Below, piece by piece: positions 9,713 through 19,839 of a stretch of DNA of 64,000 bases (its first letter is position 1; the number at the start of each line of letters is the position of its first letter). This DNA is from Pyropia yezoensis (taxonomy: Eukaryota > Rhodophyta > Bangiophyceae > Bangiales > Bangiaceae), in NCBI GenBank assembly GCA_009829735.1, contig CM020620.1, positions 13,823,420 through 13,887,419 of the forward strand, in the 5' to 3' direction. The translations under genes were made by a program, and so were the position numbers. The notes under the pieces are model-generated. The model saw only the letters and a program-made list of their open reading frames with translations. It was not told where the DNA came from and made no database searches.

Positions 9713-10887
9713 CTAGCCCGATATTTTCACCCGCCACAGCGCCTCGTTGGTGGTCATATACAGCCACTCCCCCCCTACCGCCACGTTGGTCACTTGCCGC
9801 GCGTCGCCCGGTGTGGGAAAAAGCCCCAGCCCCCGGAGACGCCCGTCCATCACCCACACCCCCCCCACGCCGCTCGCGTAGACGCGGTCGCCCTTCCCTC
9901 CCCGGGCGTGCACCACCGTCAGGCCGTCCACCCCCGACGGCACCTTCTTTTTGCCCCCCCCCGCGGCCGCCCTCTGGGGCATGGACGCGCGGGGCGTCAG
10001 CAGGTGGCGACGCTCCCAGCCGGGCTTGGCGGGCAGGTACCGCCCCCAGCCGCGGACGCCCGAGCCCCGCAACCCAACGCGGCGATAAGCAAACCAGCCG
10101 CCCAGCTGCGAGTCCCCCACCAGCAGCGCGCCGTCGAGGAGGGCCACCCCGTTGGGCCGCGGCAGCCGGTCGTCAATGAGCGTCAGCTGCCGCCGCCAGT
10201 CGGTGACCGACTGGCTCGCACCGCGGGGCGGCAGGTAATAGACGCCGTTGAAGCGGAGCTTCTTAGCCGGGTCCGCGTCTTGCCCCCGTAGCCCATAGGG
10301 AGGATCAGTAAAGTAGAACCCCCCGTCGTCATCCCACACCATGTCATTGGGGCTGTTCAGCCGCTGCCCCCGGTAGCTGTCGACGAGCACCTCCTCGGTG
10401 CGGGCCGCGTCGCCCGGCGACACGAGCACAATCCGCCGCTTGACGTGCTGGCACGCAGCCAGCCGCCCGTCGGGGGCCCAGGCGAGGCCATTGGCCCCTC
10501 CCGAACCCGCCCACCAGGTAGTCGTCTTGCCCGTCTCGGGGCGGTACGCGAGCACCTTGGCATTGGGGATGTCCGTGAAGAGAACCACCCCAGCGGCGGG
10601 GTAGGGGAGGGGGCCCTCAGCAAAGCTCGCCCCAGACAGGCGCACCGGCGCGGCGGGGCGGGGAAAGATCCACGGCGGCGATACGGCCGGCCGGGGGGGG
10701 AAGAACGGGGGGGGGGGGGGGGGGGGGGAAGCGCCGCTGTGGGGCGCGCCGCAGCCGCGGCGGCCACCACCACCACCACCGCCGCCGCCACGGCGGTGAG
10801 GACCACACCTACGGGGCACAGTCGTCTCCGCTGTGCCTGGTCAGGCCGGGGGGGGCGAGGGGCGCACTGGCCACATTGCCTGTCCAT
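9713..10887 (-). CDS. SMP-30/gluconolactonase-like beta-propeller, probably membrane-anchored
   Basis: SMP-30/gluconolactonase/LRE family protein; such six-bladed propellers hydrolyse lactones or related esters. Propeller landmarks run through 9713-10660: FAEGPLPY (metal-binding Glu), SPNDMVWDDDGGFYFTDPPYG-like loop, RPNGVALLDGALLV (Asn) and GVDGLTVVHARG (Asp). The metal-site residues of the family therefore look conserved. The propeller frame has no ATG start, only a GTG. In a neighbouring frame an ATG at 10887 begins MDRQCGQC followed by a hydrophobic Val/Ala segment typical of a signal anchor, then polyproline. The two frames meet at a 22-base G run (10707-10728; C run on the coding strand). 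One gene with a length-variable homopolymer, or an assembly error there, is the simplest reading; an intron is possible. The gene is well supported, the N-terminus less so. Confidence 0.75.
10707..10728. repeat. 22-base G homopolymer inside a coding region
   Basis: Uninterrupted run of 22 G on the plus strand, encoding polyproline on the minus strand. It lies where the reading frame of the SMP-30-like gene changes between the anchor-encoding and propeller-encoding segments. Confidence 0.9.
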
Positions 10888-11366
10888 GATGAGGATCAGA
10901 GGAGGTGGGGGGGTGGTTGGGGACGGGGGTGGGAGGCAATGGGGAAACTCCAAAGCCCCAAAAATGGTCACCAGCGTCGGTTAGGGGGGCATGGGGGGGG
11001 TGGGGAGGGGTGGCAAGGAGAGCGCGGGCACTTGGACTTGGCCGCCTCAAGAGCGGCGGGGCAGTAGCCGACCGCCGGCCTGGTCCAAGAGCAGACACCG
11101 GCCCGCCGCGGCGCGCGAGTGCGCGACGAGAGACCGCCCAAAGGGGCCCACCGCCACGGGGGCAGGAGGAGGGGGCGAGGTATGGCGGACGAGAGAGAAG
11201 AGTGGCGGGCCGGGGGTGGCGTCAACCGACGCGCGGTGGCGGGCAGTCAAGTAGCGGCGGGGGGGCTCCCTCCCGCGCGGGGTGGATAGGGTTCGTCCCC
11301 GACTGGGGGGGGTAATGCAGGGGAGGAGGGGAAAGCGGTACTCCTCCGTGGAGGCAATCGTCGGAG
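10888..11366. other. Upstream region of the SMP-30-like gene
   Basis: GC-rich and G-rich, with no recognisable gene. It probably contains the promoter of the minus-strand SMP-30-like gene. It ends where base composition drops, at the proposed left end of the large transposon. Confidence 0.4.
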
Positions 11367-11382
11367 AAGTGCGCACCCGGAA
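11367..11382. repeat. Candidate terminal inverted repeat, left
   Basis: AAGTGCGCACCCGGAA, the near-inverse (14 of 16) of 28656-28671. Shortly inside lie ATGCCG motifs (within 11400-11455) and GGAATGACC near 11393. Confidence 0.3.
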
Positions 11383-12067
11383 CCACATTGCGGAATGACC
11401 ATACTATGCCGAAAATGACATCTCATGCCGGTGTGCATTCCGGGAGTCATGCCGAGAACCATATCCCAGCATGAAATCGGATCTGGTTCGATTGTGGTTC
11501 GAAAAGAGAGCCTCGCATGGAAGAGCTCTCGGTCAGCAGAGAATATTGGATGGCCAATCAGAGGGCGCCCCGAGTGAGTCAAGAGACTGGCAACTGTTGG
11601 CCCACCTCCCGAGTGGGACTCTTTCGGGTTTGTGAATAGGTGTGCGCGTCCTCTTTAGGCCTGACTGGGCCGTGGCAGCCGAGCAACGAGTCCTCACGGT
11701 TCTTCGTATCCCAAACGTACCTTCCCAACCGACTCAACCACGCTGTTGGTGAAGCAGTCGGCTTGTCGACGCTACCGCCTTCCCGGACCGACGACCACGC
11801 CTACACCACAACTCGACTCTGACCCCTAACGGGAGTGCCGACCCGCTCGCTGTCGACCCATACAGCTCCATTGTCACCCATTCCCATATACACGCACGCC
11901 AGGACCACACCCTTCCGCCGTTGAACCCTCCCGCAGCGCAGCACCAACATCAACCTCTACCGACCCTGATTCAGTAACGAGAAAGGCAACTGCGAAGCCA
12001 GCAGGCGTCCAGGGACCTCTTAAGTGGAGAACGCGCCAAGGCAACTGCGAAGCCAGCATGCAGGGGA

Positions 12068-14895
12068 TCAGGGCGCACGTAAGTGGAAAACTGGCTGCAA
12101 GTCGGAGCTGCCGGGTGTTCTTTCCCAGCCATTTGGCCGGCCGCTTTTCCAGTGCCAGCTCCTGCTACTAGCCGCCTCAGGAGCGCCTCCACCGCACCCA
12201 CGCTCCCACCCCATGACCTTCAGGTGCGGCCACTCGTCGCTCGGGGACCCGAAGTCCCAGGCGTGGCGCCGACAGCCAACAAGTGGCAGCACGCATCCGG
12301 GTCGGGCCGGCACCTCTCTGAGGCACTGGATGACCGCCGCCTGCCGCTGCTCCGCGTTCAACCAACGTACAAGCACCTGCACAACACCCCTGCGCTGAGA
12401 GCCATCGGCGTCCATGTGGAGCACATGGGAGCGCCAAGGGGAGCCGTTCAAGTCCTCGGCACCACGGACAAACTGCTGGACGAGCTCCGCCGGTGTGCTC
12501 CAGTGGAACGTGGTGACGATGCTAACAGTGTTCACCACGGTGACAGTCGCGCTGGTGACGTCAGCGGGGTCGGCACGAAGGCACGCTGCCAAAGCCGAAA
12601 GGTCGCTCCACGAGGCAACGGACGACAGGGTCACTCCCACACTGCGATACGACACCGCCGGCTCCTCAGCGCCCATCGCCCCCCACTCGTCTGCGGCGCG
12701 CGCTGCGGTCCTCTGCTCCCTACGGTTCTTCTCTACAATGTAGTCCTGCGCCTCCTCTGCGCGCAACATCTGCAAGGGGAGCGTAGGGCCGCGCTTGTTC
12801 GACCGCCGAAACATCTGCTTGCAGGAAATATGTTTGCTCTCGTTCTCGCTTTTGTCGCCTTCCGCCAGGTTCCCACGGAAGCGAAGTTCCTGGAGGAGGT
12901 AGTACATGAGGCGATGGAGCTTGGTGGTATGGACCCGTCCGAGGAGAGCCTGGATCATCCGCCCAAGCAGGTGTGCCGAGTCGGGAATCTCCTTGGCCGT
13001 GGAGTCGGGCATGATGCGCATGCTGTACTTGCTGTCGCCAAGAAGCATGCCGTTTACGAGGGCAGTCTGACAAAACACAGTAAAAACAGCGTCCTCCTGC
13101 GGGATGTCCTCAAAAATGGCACGATGGAGGGACCCTGGCCACATATCTGGGCCTTCAGGTGGTTGCTCCAGTGCGAGCATCTTGAGCCGGTCTTCCTCTG
13201 TCGAGGTTGTGGCACCCCATCCGTCGCCCGGCGCGTCGAGGGACTCGAAGTCTTCCGCCACCGAGGTAGCACAGTGGGCATTCTCACCCACCACTAAGGG
13301 CGGGGGGCCACACCGAGAAGCACCGGATGGTGTGGCATCTGGAGACGAACCACCTGCCGCCAATGCACGTGCATGGGATGACATCTTGGGGCCGAACAGA
13401 CCAGCGAGCATGTGCGTCTACTCGAGGCAAAAGTGTCGCCAATGGCGCCCCGTCATTGACGTCTGCAGGACGGACACTGGCACGAAGCATCTGCGTGTCG
13501 AGTGTGTGGTAAGAAAGCATGGTCCAGAGCGCTCGCAAAAGGAGGTGGAAAAGGAAACAAAACGCCATGGGTCAGCAGCGGCGCGGGGCAGAAAATAACG
13601 AGTGCCTCCACGGCGCAACGTAGCAGGCACCAAACAAATGCTCTAACCGCATGGTGATCAGCACGTACCCCGACGTCGATGGAGAGGCCCGACAGAGACG
13701 GCCGAGCTGGTCAGTTGACCATGTCTATCGTCTCCTGCACTTTCCCCAATACGGCCTGCCCGTCCGGACAGGCGGCCTCCAGCATTGCCGGTAAGCGCCC
13801 AGCTTCCACACATGAATCACGTGAAAAGAGACATGAATCACGTGAAAAGAGACGAGACGATAGAGCGACTCCCTCCCAGTCCCCAGACCATGCCACGCAC
13901 CGAGCACAGGCACAAAGGGAAGTGCGCTTGTAGCCCGTCCAAGAGCGAGGCGCGTGCGAGGACGGCCTTCATGTAGCCGCCTCGTAGACGCCGCCAGCTG
14001 CGCCTCCAGCGTGCTCACCAAAGGGCGCAGTCGCGCTGTACCGCCTGCAGCGACACAGGCAACGTCGCGCTGCGTCAGGAGGTGCGTACAGTTCTAGTTG
14101 CACTGGCTGCCCATAAGCGCCAGGAGGGAGCGCTCCTCCACGTTGTCCACGACGATGCCGAGCACACGGGGTACAAGGACGACCCTGCCGACCGTCGGGA
14201 GCAACACCTCAACACCGTGCTCGTTCGCGTGCACCACGCCCCGGAGTGCAAGGGCAAGGAAGTGCTGGAGGAGGTCATCGCGGCCGTCGCTGACGGCTCG
14301 CCGGGAGCGGGTTGCGACCGTTGCCGACAACCTTGGGAATATGTCGTAGGTGCGAGAGCACTTCCCACATCCCGCCGTTGTCCCGCGCACTCGAGGCGAG
14401 TGCGTTGACTGGGTACATCAGCTGGCCGCCGTTCCAAGCGACGACCGCCTCGTCGTAGTGAATTTGAATGCCGACGACGTAGACATGCTCCCCATTCGTC
14501 CGAAGTACGTCCGCCTGCTCCTCCAACAATAAGTCAGAGTCCATCATGTGCCACCTGCACCGCTCCCCGCTTGCAGTATGCGGCAGCTCGGTCCCCTCCA
14601 GCACGATGTCATCCGACATGCGCAGCTGGTCCAGCACGGCGTCGAATACGTCACGGAAATATACCGGGTACGGTACGACCCCGATGAAGATGTGTGCCAC
14701 CTGCCACCGGCGCCTGGCTAGCACACAGCCGTGCTCGGTCTGCACCGCCGCTCCGAATGCGTACGGGGACGAGAACAGCTCCGTCATCAATTCCGGCGGA
14801 CCGCCCGGCGCCGCCATGGCAGCCTCCAGCGGCAAGACGGCGTCGGCAAACCCCATCATACCGTCCTGTGTCATCCCGGACCCACCGAACGTCAC
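12068..14895 (-). pseudogene. Plavaka-like (CACTA-related) DDE transposase, decayed or multi-exon
   Basis: Three open segments line up in order with the Plavaka transposase family as I know it. At 14275-14895 the protein contains HYDEAVVAWNGGQLMYPVNA followed by LSHLRHIPKV, matching the family's Asp-Lys...YPVYLTIGN...LLGYLP block. At 14094-14390 the segment LLQHFLALALRGVVHANEHG leads to VPRVLGIVVDNVEERSL and Cys residues, matching the family's PILAAY-AD-PEQ...CPKC block. At 12068-13411 the segment KLHRLMYYLLQELRFRG runs into ESKHISCKQMFRRSNKRG and QM, matching the IPK-H-HY...NTE-E-H-K-YR-SNK block. The parts are in different frames, so frameshifts or introns separate them. The middle catalytic region (about 13412-14090) is not recognisable, so the copy is probably inactive. 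The ATG at 13411 for the last segment is open for 447 codons. Confidence 0.65.
13810..13851. repeat. 21-bp perfect tandem duplication
   Basis: Two adjacent identical 21-mers (13810-13830 and 13831-13851), each containing the palindrome ATCACGTGA-like core. They lie in the unrecognisable middle part of the decayed transposase region and look like a recent slippage duplication. Confidence 0.85.
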
Positions 14896-15172
14896 GATAA
14901 GGCGTAAGACCGCGCGAAGGCAGCCCTTCGCAGTTCTGTAGGATGCTTCTCGTCATCGGGCGATGTGTGCCACTACATCTTGTGTTCTTGGAGACGCCGC
15001 TTTCGGTACAATTGTCGGCGTGAGTCTGTGCCTCGCGGTCTTTGCAATGGCGCTGCCCGCGTGGGTCACATTGTGCTTCTTTCGGAGCGACGGCGCCCCT
15101 GAGTCGCGCGTGCGTTGCTGGTGCTTCCCAGTGACACCTAGTGAGGTGACTTCGGTTCTGGTGAATGGGAAA

Positions 15173-15199
15173 GGGGGGGGGGGGGGGGGGGGGGGGGGG
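15173..15199. repeat. 27-base G homopolymer
   Basis: Longest pure G run noted in the window, in the spacer between the divergent transposase and the multi-exon gene. Confidence 0.9.
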
Positions 15200-15530
15200 A
15201 ACTCTACTGGCGGAGCGGACGCACACTTAAGCGCGACCAGCGAGCGGCGGGGTTGGGGGTGGCGTCTACTCTGACCACGACTTCCCGCTCTCTTCAACTT
15301 TCACATCCGCGCGCTAACGCCCGTCGTGTCCTTGTTGTGGTTCAGCCCACCCCCCGCCCCCCTCGCCCGTCGCTTCTGTCTTGCACTTCCGCCAACCCCT
15401 CCCCCCTTCCGCGCGCTCATCCTGCCCATCCCATCTGCCCCATCACCCCCGCAATTCTCTTATCCACGGCCCCCCATGCATTCCTGCTGGTCACCCTTGG
15501 AAGCTGGCAAGTACAAGCGCCGTCTTCACC

Positions 15531-17072
15531 ATGTCGGGTAACAGCGGAAGCGGTGGCGCTCCCCGCACTGGGGGGAGCGCCCAAAAAATCGGGGAGCCTG
15601 CACCGGCGGCTCACCGGACCTACCCCGGCGGTGCCGCTCGGGCTGGGCCTCGGAAGCCCAGTGCTCCGCCTCCCAGGGCGCCGGTGCTCGGTCGAGGACC
15701 CCCCCCGTACCTCGGTTCGCTGGTGAGGTCGCGCTGGCGCCGGATTGGAGCTGCCCTCCACACACTCTGGGGAGCCCCTGGCGTGGGATCCCTGAACAGC
15801 CTCGCGACGACGCGCTGCACCGCTTTCGCGGTCATGGTGAGATGGGCCTCACTGCGAGTACGGAGACGACTGGCAGACGTCCTGGCGCGCTGCTGGGGCC
15901 TGCAGTCACGCCCCCCCCCCCCCCCTCCGCTGAGGTGCATGACACTAAGCTCGGGCACTGACACTACTGGCAGCCAGCGGAAGGCGCTCTTGGCGGGTAC
16001 TCGCACTGCGCCGGAAATGGCGACACCCCCACCCCCGCCGCCGACACGAGCTTCCAGCCCTCGCAGCGGCCCGGCTGACATGTACGCCCCGCCGCCGTCG
16101 GACACGCCGACGACGGTAACCTTCTCCTCACTGTCCTCTTCTCCCATGTCAGGAGGGGCTCCTGCACGTCGTAGCGGTCGCGGTCGCGGCGGTCGCGGTG
16201 GATTGGCCGCCATGTACGCCCCGCCGCCGTGCGACACACCGAAGACGGCGACCTACTCCTCGCTGTCCCCTTCTCCTGTGGCAGGAGGGTGTGCCGCAGG
16301 TGGTCGCCTTCGCGGTCGCTGTGGTCGCGGTAGATTGGCCGCTATGTACGCCCCGCCGCCGTCAGGCGCGCCGACGACGGACACGTACACCGTGCCGTCC
16401 CCTTCCATCATCGCCGGTGGGGCTTCCGGACGTGGTCGCGGTCGCGGCGGTCGCGGTGGATTGGCCGCCATGTTCGCCTCGCCGCCGTCGGACACGCCGA
16501 CGATGGCGACGCACTCCTCGCCATCGTTAGTGCCGACGGGGAAAGGGGCGCCAAGCGCGGCACCGTCCGCCAGTGCACTCGTCCCTCCGTCTGACAGGCG
16601 CTTTTGAACGTCCCGGTCTCCGTCCCCGAAGCGGAGAGCGGCCCCTGTGACGGCGGCGGCCGCGGTCACGTTGGCAGGGGCCACGGCTCTGGAGGATGTT
16701 GCCGCGGAGTCGGCAGTACAATGTGCCGATCTCAAACACATTATCCGCGCTGTGCCTGCCGGTTTCAAGACGCTGGACAACAAGGCAATCAGGCTTCAAG
16801 GGGCAGTCGAGCAACTCACCAGCCTCGTCGTGACCAACCTCCGCACGGTCGACGGCCTTGCTGTCCGCTTGCAGGCGACGTTCAACGCGCAGGCCAGCAC
16901 TACATCCGCATTGGTGCAGTTCCGTGAGCAAGTGTCGGGGGCACTTCCGGCAGTGGCGTCCGGGTTGTCGGAGGGTCGAGTCTTGAGCAACTCTGGAGAT
17001 TCCCCTGCAGATCGTGCTGTGGCTGACAACGGTGAAGATTCGCGGACACGAGCGCTCGTTCGCAGCATAGGG
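15531..17072 (+). CDS. Exon 1 of a four-exon gene of unknown function (repeat-bearing N-terminal part)
   Basis: The start is the ATG in TCACCATGTC, encoding MSGNSGSGG. The frame stays open to 16604 and, after one TGA (16605-16607), continues as clearly protein-like sequence to 17072. A 51-bp phase-0 intron (about 16578-16628, GT...AG) would remove the TGA; otherwise it is a nonsense mutation. The encoded protein has a basic segment (about 15700-15900), four 44-residue repeats rich in RGRGG, MYAPPPSDTPT and Ser, then a non-repetitive, probably helical region (about 16690-17050, e.g. AVEQLTSLVVTNLRTVDGLA). A phase-0 donor GTACAG follows at 17073. No family was recognised. RGG-type repeats suggest nucleic-acid binding, but that is speculative. 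The next exon lies beyond a 9.4-kb retrotransposon. Confidence 0.5.
16080..16530 (+). repeat. 132-bp coding tandem repeat, about 3.5 copies
   Basis: The motif ATGTACGCCCCGCCGCCG (last copy ATGTTCGCCTCGCCGCCG) recurs at 16080, 16212, 16344 and 16470, giving spacings of 132, 132 and 126 bp. All are multiples of three, so the reading frame is kept. Units encode a diverged 44-residue block ending in GRGGRGGLAA. Confidence 0.85.
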
Positions 17073-17287
17073 GTACAGTTTGAGGGACTCGGGGCGTGGG
17101 CGAGCGGGGGCGGAGAAAACGCGCGGGGGTGGGTGGCGGGGTCGGGGAAGTCTGGGGGTTGGTCGTGCGCAACGTGGGGGTTGGTTGTGTGCAAGGCGGG
17201 GGGCGGGGGGGGGGGGGGGGGGGCAGTCTGCTAACTCTACGAAGCTGTTGTCACTTGGGTCTTCCTGTACATTAACGTGCACGTATT

Positions 17288-17773
17288 TGTGGCAGTATTG
17301 ACCCCCAGGTAGGGGGGCAACACGTGCCATGCAAGGGGCGGCAGGCCACTAGCCTGATCCGTTCCTCCCCCTGCATTTGGGTCCATATTCCCTAAGTTTG
17401 GGATAGTTAGCTTAGTAGTAAATCCAACTTGGATTTGAGGGGGGGGAGGGGAGGGAGTGATTCTGCATTTATCGTCTTGAATTTTCGTGTGGCCCGGTGG
17501 GCAGGTGCTGGGGTGGGAGATTCTGAGCGGCGAGATTCTGAGGGGACCCTGGGGGGATAAGGGGAGGGACAGCGGGGCTTGGCCCTGCGTCCCCGTCCCG
17601 ACCAAGAAACTGTTGGACCACACACCATCTTCTTGTTTGTCAGTGGGGGGTTTGCCCCACAACAGGGACAGGGTGTGTGCGACTTGCACTTCTTCCGGTT
17701 CCTCCGACACGGGAGGCAGCCCTTGTACACCGCCCCAACTTGGGTGTCGCGTGTGTAAGTGGTTTTTGCCACA
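17288..17773 (+). repeat. 5' LTR of the Ty3/gypsy element
   Basis: 486 bp, same length as the 3' copy. On the antisense strand it is largely open and includes an ATG (at 17330) that in the 3' LTR starts the long antisense frame. A Cys-rich antisense frame spans 17407-17772. Confidence 0.95.
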
Positions 17774-17775
17774 TT

Positions 17776-17793
17776 TGGTGGAGCAGCAGGGGA
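17776..17793 (+). other. Putative primer-binding site
   Basis: Two bases after the 5' LTR the sequence begins TGGTGGAGCAGCAGGGGA, i.e. TGG as expected for pairing with a tRNA 3' CCA end. The matching tRNA could not be named from sequence alone. Confidence 0.4.
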
Positions 17794-17892
17794 CAGAGGT
17801 AAACTTTACCTCCGGGTGCACCCGGGTGTAGGGGGCCCTCTGTCTCAGAGGAACGGTGGACTTGGACCGTGTCATACGGATCGTCTGCCGAC

Positions 17893-19839
17893 ATGGCTAG
17901 TTCGGACCCCCCGTCGTCCGGGGAGTACACGGGTGACGCACGTACTTCAGTGCCTTTGAATACTGGTGAGACACAGGTGGGTTTACCTGGGGTCGCAGAG
18001 GGACTAGAGGTCCCTCAAGCCAGCAGGACTGGAAGTGCGGGCGGGCAACAGGCCACCCCGACTCAGTCGGGAGTTCACTCGGGTGACACTTCTGATGTGG
18101 GTGGGCCGAAGTCTGGCCACCGTGTGGTACACTCAACGGGAACGTCCCAAGGGGTGAGGACTGTCCCCGCGGGTTCCACTCGGGTTGGAGCCAACTTTGG
18201 CTTGGAGCCGTCGCCAACTAGGCTTTCGGAGGACGGCGGACCTCCGTCGGTCGGCGATGGGCTCGCGCCCATGCCCCCGGTTGAGACCCCTGAGGAACGT
18301 GGTTACCCCTCAGGTGGACTCCCGGAGGCGGACCGAGACTCAACTGGAGTCGACAATTCACTCCTCGCGGAAACTGTCCGTCGGGAGGCGACCAATGTGT
18401 TGCGGCAGACTTTGCCGGACCTAGTGGTCACGATGACGAATACCATTCTGAATCAGATTGTGGCGAGTTTGCCAGATTGTCTTCATGTCCAGACCGGATT
18501 GGGGCTTTCGAGCCCGCAGGCGCAGGGGGAATCCCTCCTTACGCCTATCTCAGGTCGTCCCGAGCAGGGGGCGACACCTGTGACTCCCAACGAGGGAGCC
18601 ACACCATACTCGGTGGGGCGTACGCCCTTCACGGGGGAGTTTCCCTCGGAAACGCCGGCGGCTACACCAAGCTCGCCGCGCCAGACTACAGGCACTGAGG
18701 GTGGACTTACCCCAGTGCCACAGCGGCTATTCCCTCAACGTGAGGTGCTGCCCAAGATCCAGGTAGCCAACCCGGTCTACCAGAGGATCTTTGACTGTGA
18801 GACCTACGCCTTCCACAACAAGTCGGTGGCGTATGGTCCTGTCCAGGCCCGAGCTATGGGCCGTGCCAAGAAGAATGTACTTCACTCTTTTGGGCACAAA
18901 GCGGAGTGGGATGGAACTCCCCCCCTCCGTGTCTTTGAGTTTCTACGTCGTTTCACAAAAGCCTGTGACGACAATGCCATAAGTGAAGGCATGGCTTTCT
19001 ACATGCTACAGGAGTTTACGAGGGGCGACCTGCGGACAGAACTTATGTCCGTCATGCCCAGCTCCTCAAGTGGAGGCGCTGGTGAGGTGACGTCCTATTT
19101 GGAGCTCGTCAACTGGTTGTTGAGAGCCATGGTTGATGAAGCGGCGTTGGCTTCTCAAATCGAGGAGTTTACGCAAGCCCATCAGGACGAGGCTGAGGAC
19201 GAGTTGTCCTTTGCGGAGCGAGTCCGTAAGCTCAACAATATTTGTGGGTTTCTTCATCCACAAGCTGTGGTGAAGAGTCGGTTTGTGGAGGGACTCCATT
19301 GGTCAGTCTGGATGGAGACCCGGGAGCATAACACTGCCCGGGCGACCCTGGCCGAGTTGGCTAGGTTCGCCTACCGCAGAGGCGAGGCCTACCGCAAGCT
19401 GCCGGAGGAACAACGCCAGGAGCGTCAGGCCGAGTTGGCCAAGGAACGTGAGGAGGCGCGCCAGGCCAGAGAGCTGAGGGAGGCGCGCCGAATCCGCAGG
19501 GAGAGGGTGGTAGCTGCCGTGGGAACTTCCCAGGGTACCTCTTCGTCTTCCCCAGTCGGGAAGACCCCTCCGGGAACAGATAATCGGTGTTGGAACTGCA
19601 ACTCCGATGGACACTGGGCATATGATTGCCCCAAGTTGAGTAAACTCATCCAACAACTTGTAAGGAATGCGAGTAAGAAGTCGGCTACGAACGAAGTACG
19701 TTCACGCCGCGAGGGTGGGTCTCGACCGGTCGTCGCGGTCGCCACACCCTCGGCGGAGGAGGCGGACACGTCGTCCTCGGACTCGTCGTCTTCCCCTCCG
19801 CCCTCAGATTCGGACGCCAAGTCGGCGGGAAACGAATGA
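17893..19839 (+). CDS. gag: Gag polyprotein of the Ty3/gypsy element
   Basis: Structural capsid/nucleocapsid polyprotein that packages element RNA in cytoplasmic particles. It has 648 residues from the ATG at 17893; the frame also runs upstream to a GTG at 17869. The N-terminal ~280 residues are polar and low in complexity. A helical capsid-like region follows (about 18740-19420, including [20 protein letters not shown] and [19 protein letters not shown]), then a charged Arg/Glu-rich linker. A single CCHC zinc knuckle ([14 protein letters not shown], 19588-19629) and an acidic Ser-rich tail complete it. Its TGA stop overlaps the ATG of pol as ATGA, in the -1 frame. Confidence 0.9.
   Translation: MASSDPPSSGEYTGDARTSVPLNTGETQVGLPGVAEGLEVPQASRTGSAGGQQATPTQSGVHSGDTSDVGGPKSGHRVVHSTGTSQGVRTVPAGSTRVGANFGLEPSPTRLSEDGGPPSVGDGLAPMPPVETPEERGYPSGGLPEADRDSTGVDNSLLAETVRREATNVLRQTLPDLVVTMTNTILNQIVASLPDCLHVQTGLGLSSPQAQGESLLTPISGRPEQGATPVTPNEGATPYSVGRTPFTGEFPSETPAATPSSPRQTTGTEGGLTPVPQRLFPQREVLPKIQVANPVYQRIFDCETYAFHNKSVAYGPVQARAMGRAKKNVLHSFGHKAEWDGTPPLRVFEFLRRFTKACDDNAISEGMAFYMLQEFTRGDLRTELMSVMPSSSSGGAGEVTSYLELVNWLLRAMVDEAALASQIEEFTQAHQDEAEDELSFAERVRKLNNICGFLHPQAVVKSRFVEGLHWSVWMETREHNTARATLAELARFAYRRGEAYRKLPEEQRQERQAELAKEREEARQARELREARRIRRERVVAAVGTSQGTSSSSPVGKTPPGTDNRCWNCNSDGHWAYDCPKLSKLIQQLVRNASKKSATNEVRSRREGGSRPVVAVATPSAEEADTSSSDSSSSPPPSDSDAKSAGNE

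Noticed and set aside
16527-17330. 267-codon antisense frame starting at the ATG in the 5' LTR
   Set aside because: It runs out of the LTR into flanking host-side sequence antisense to the plus-strand gene and is Pro-rich. It shares only its LTR-derived start with the real antisense gene.
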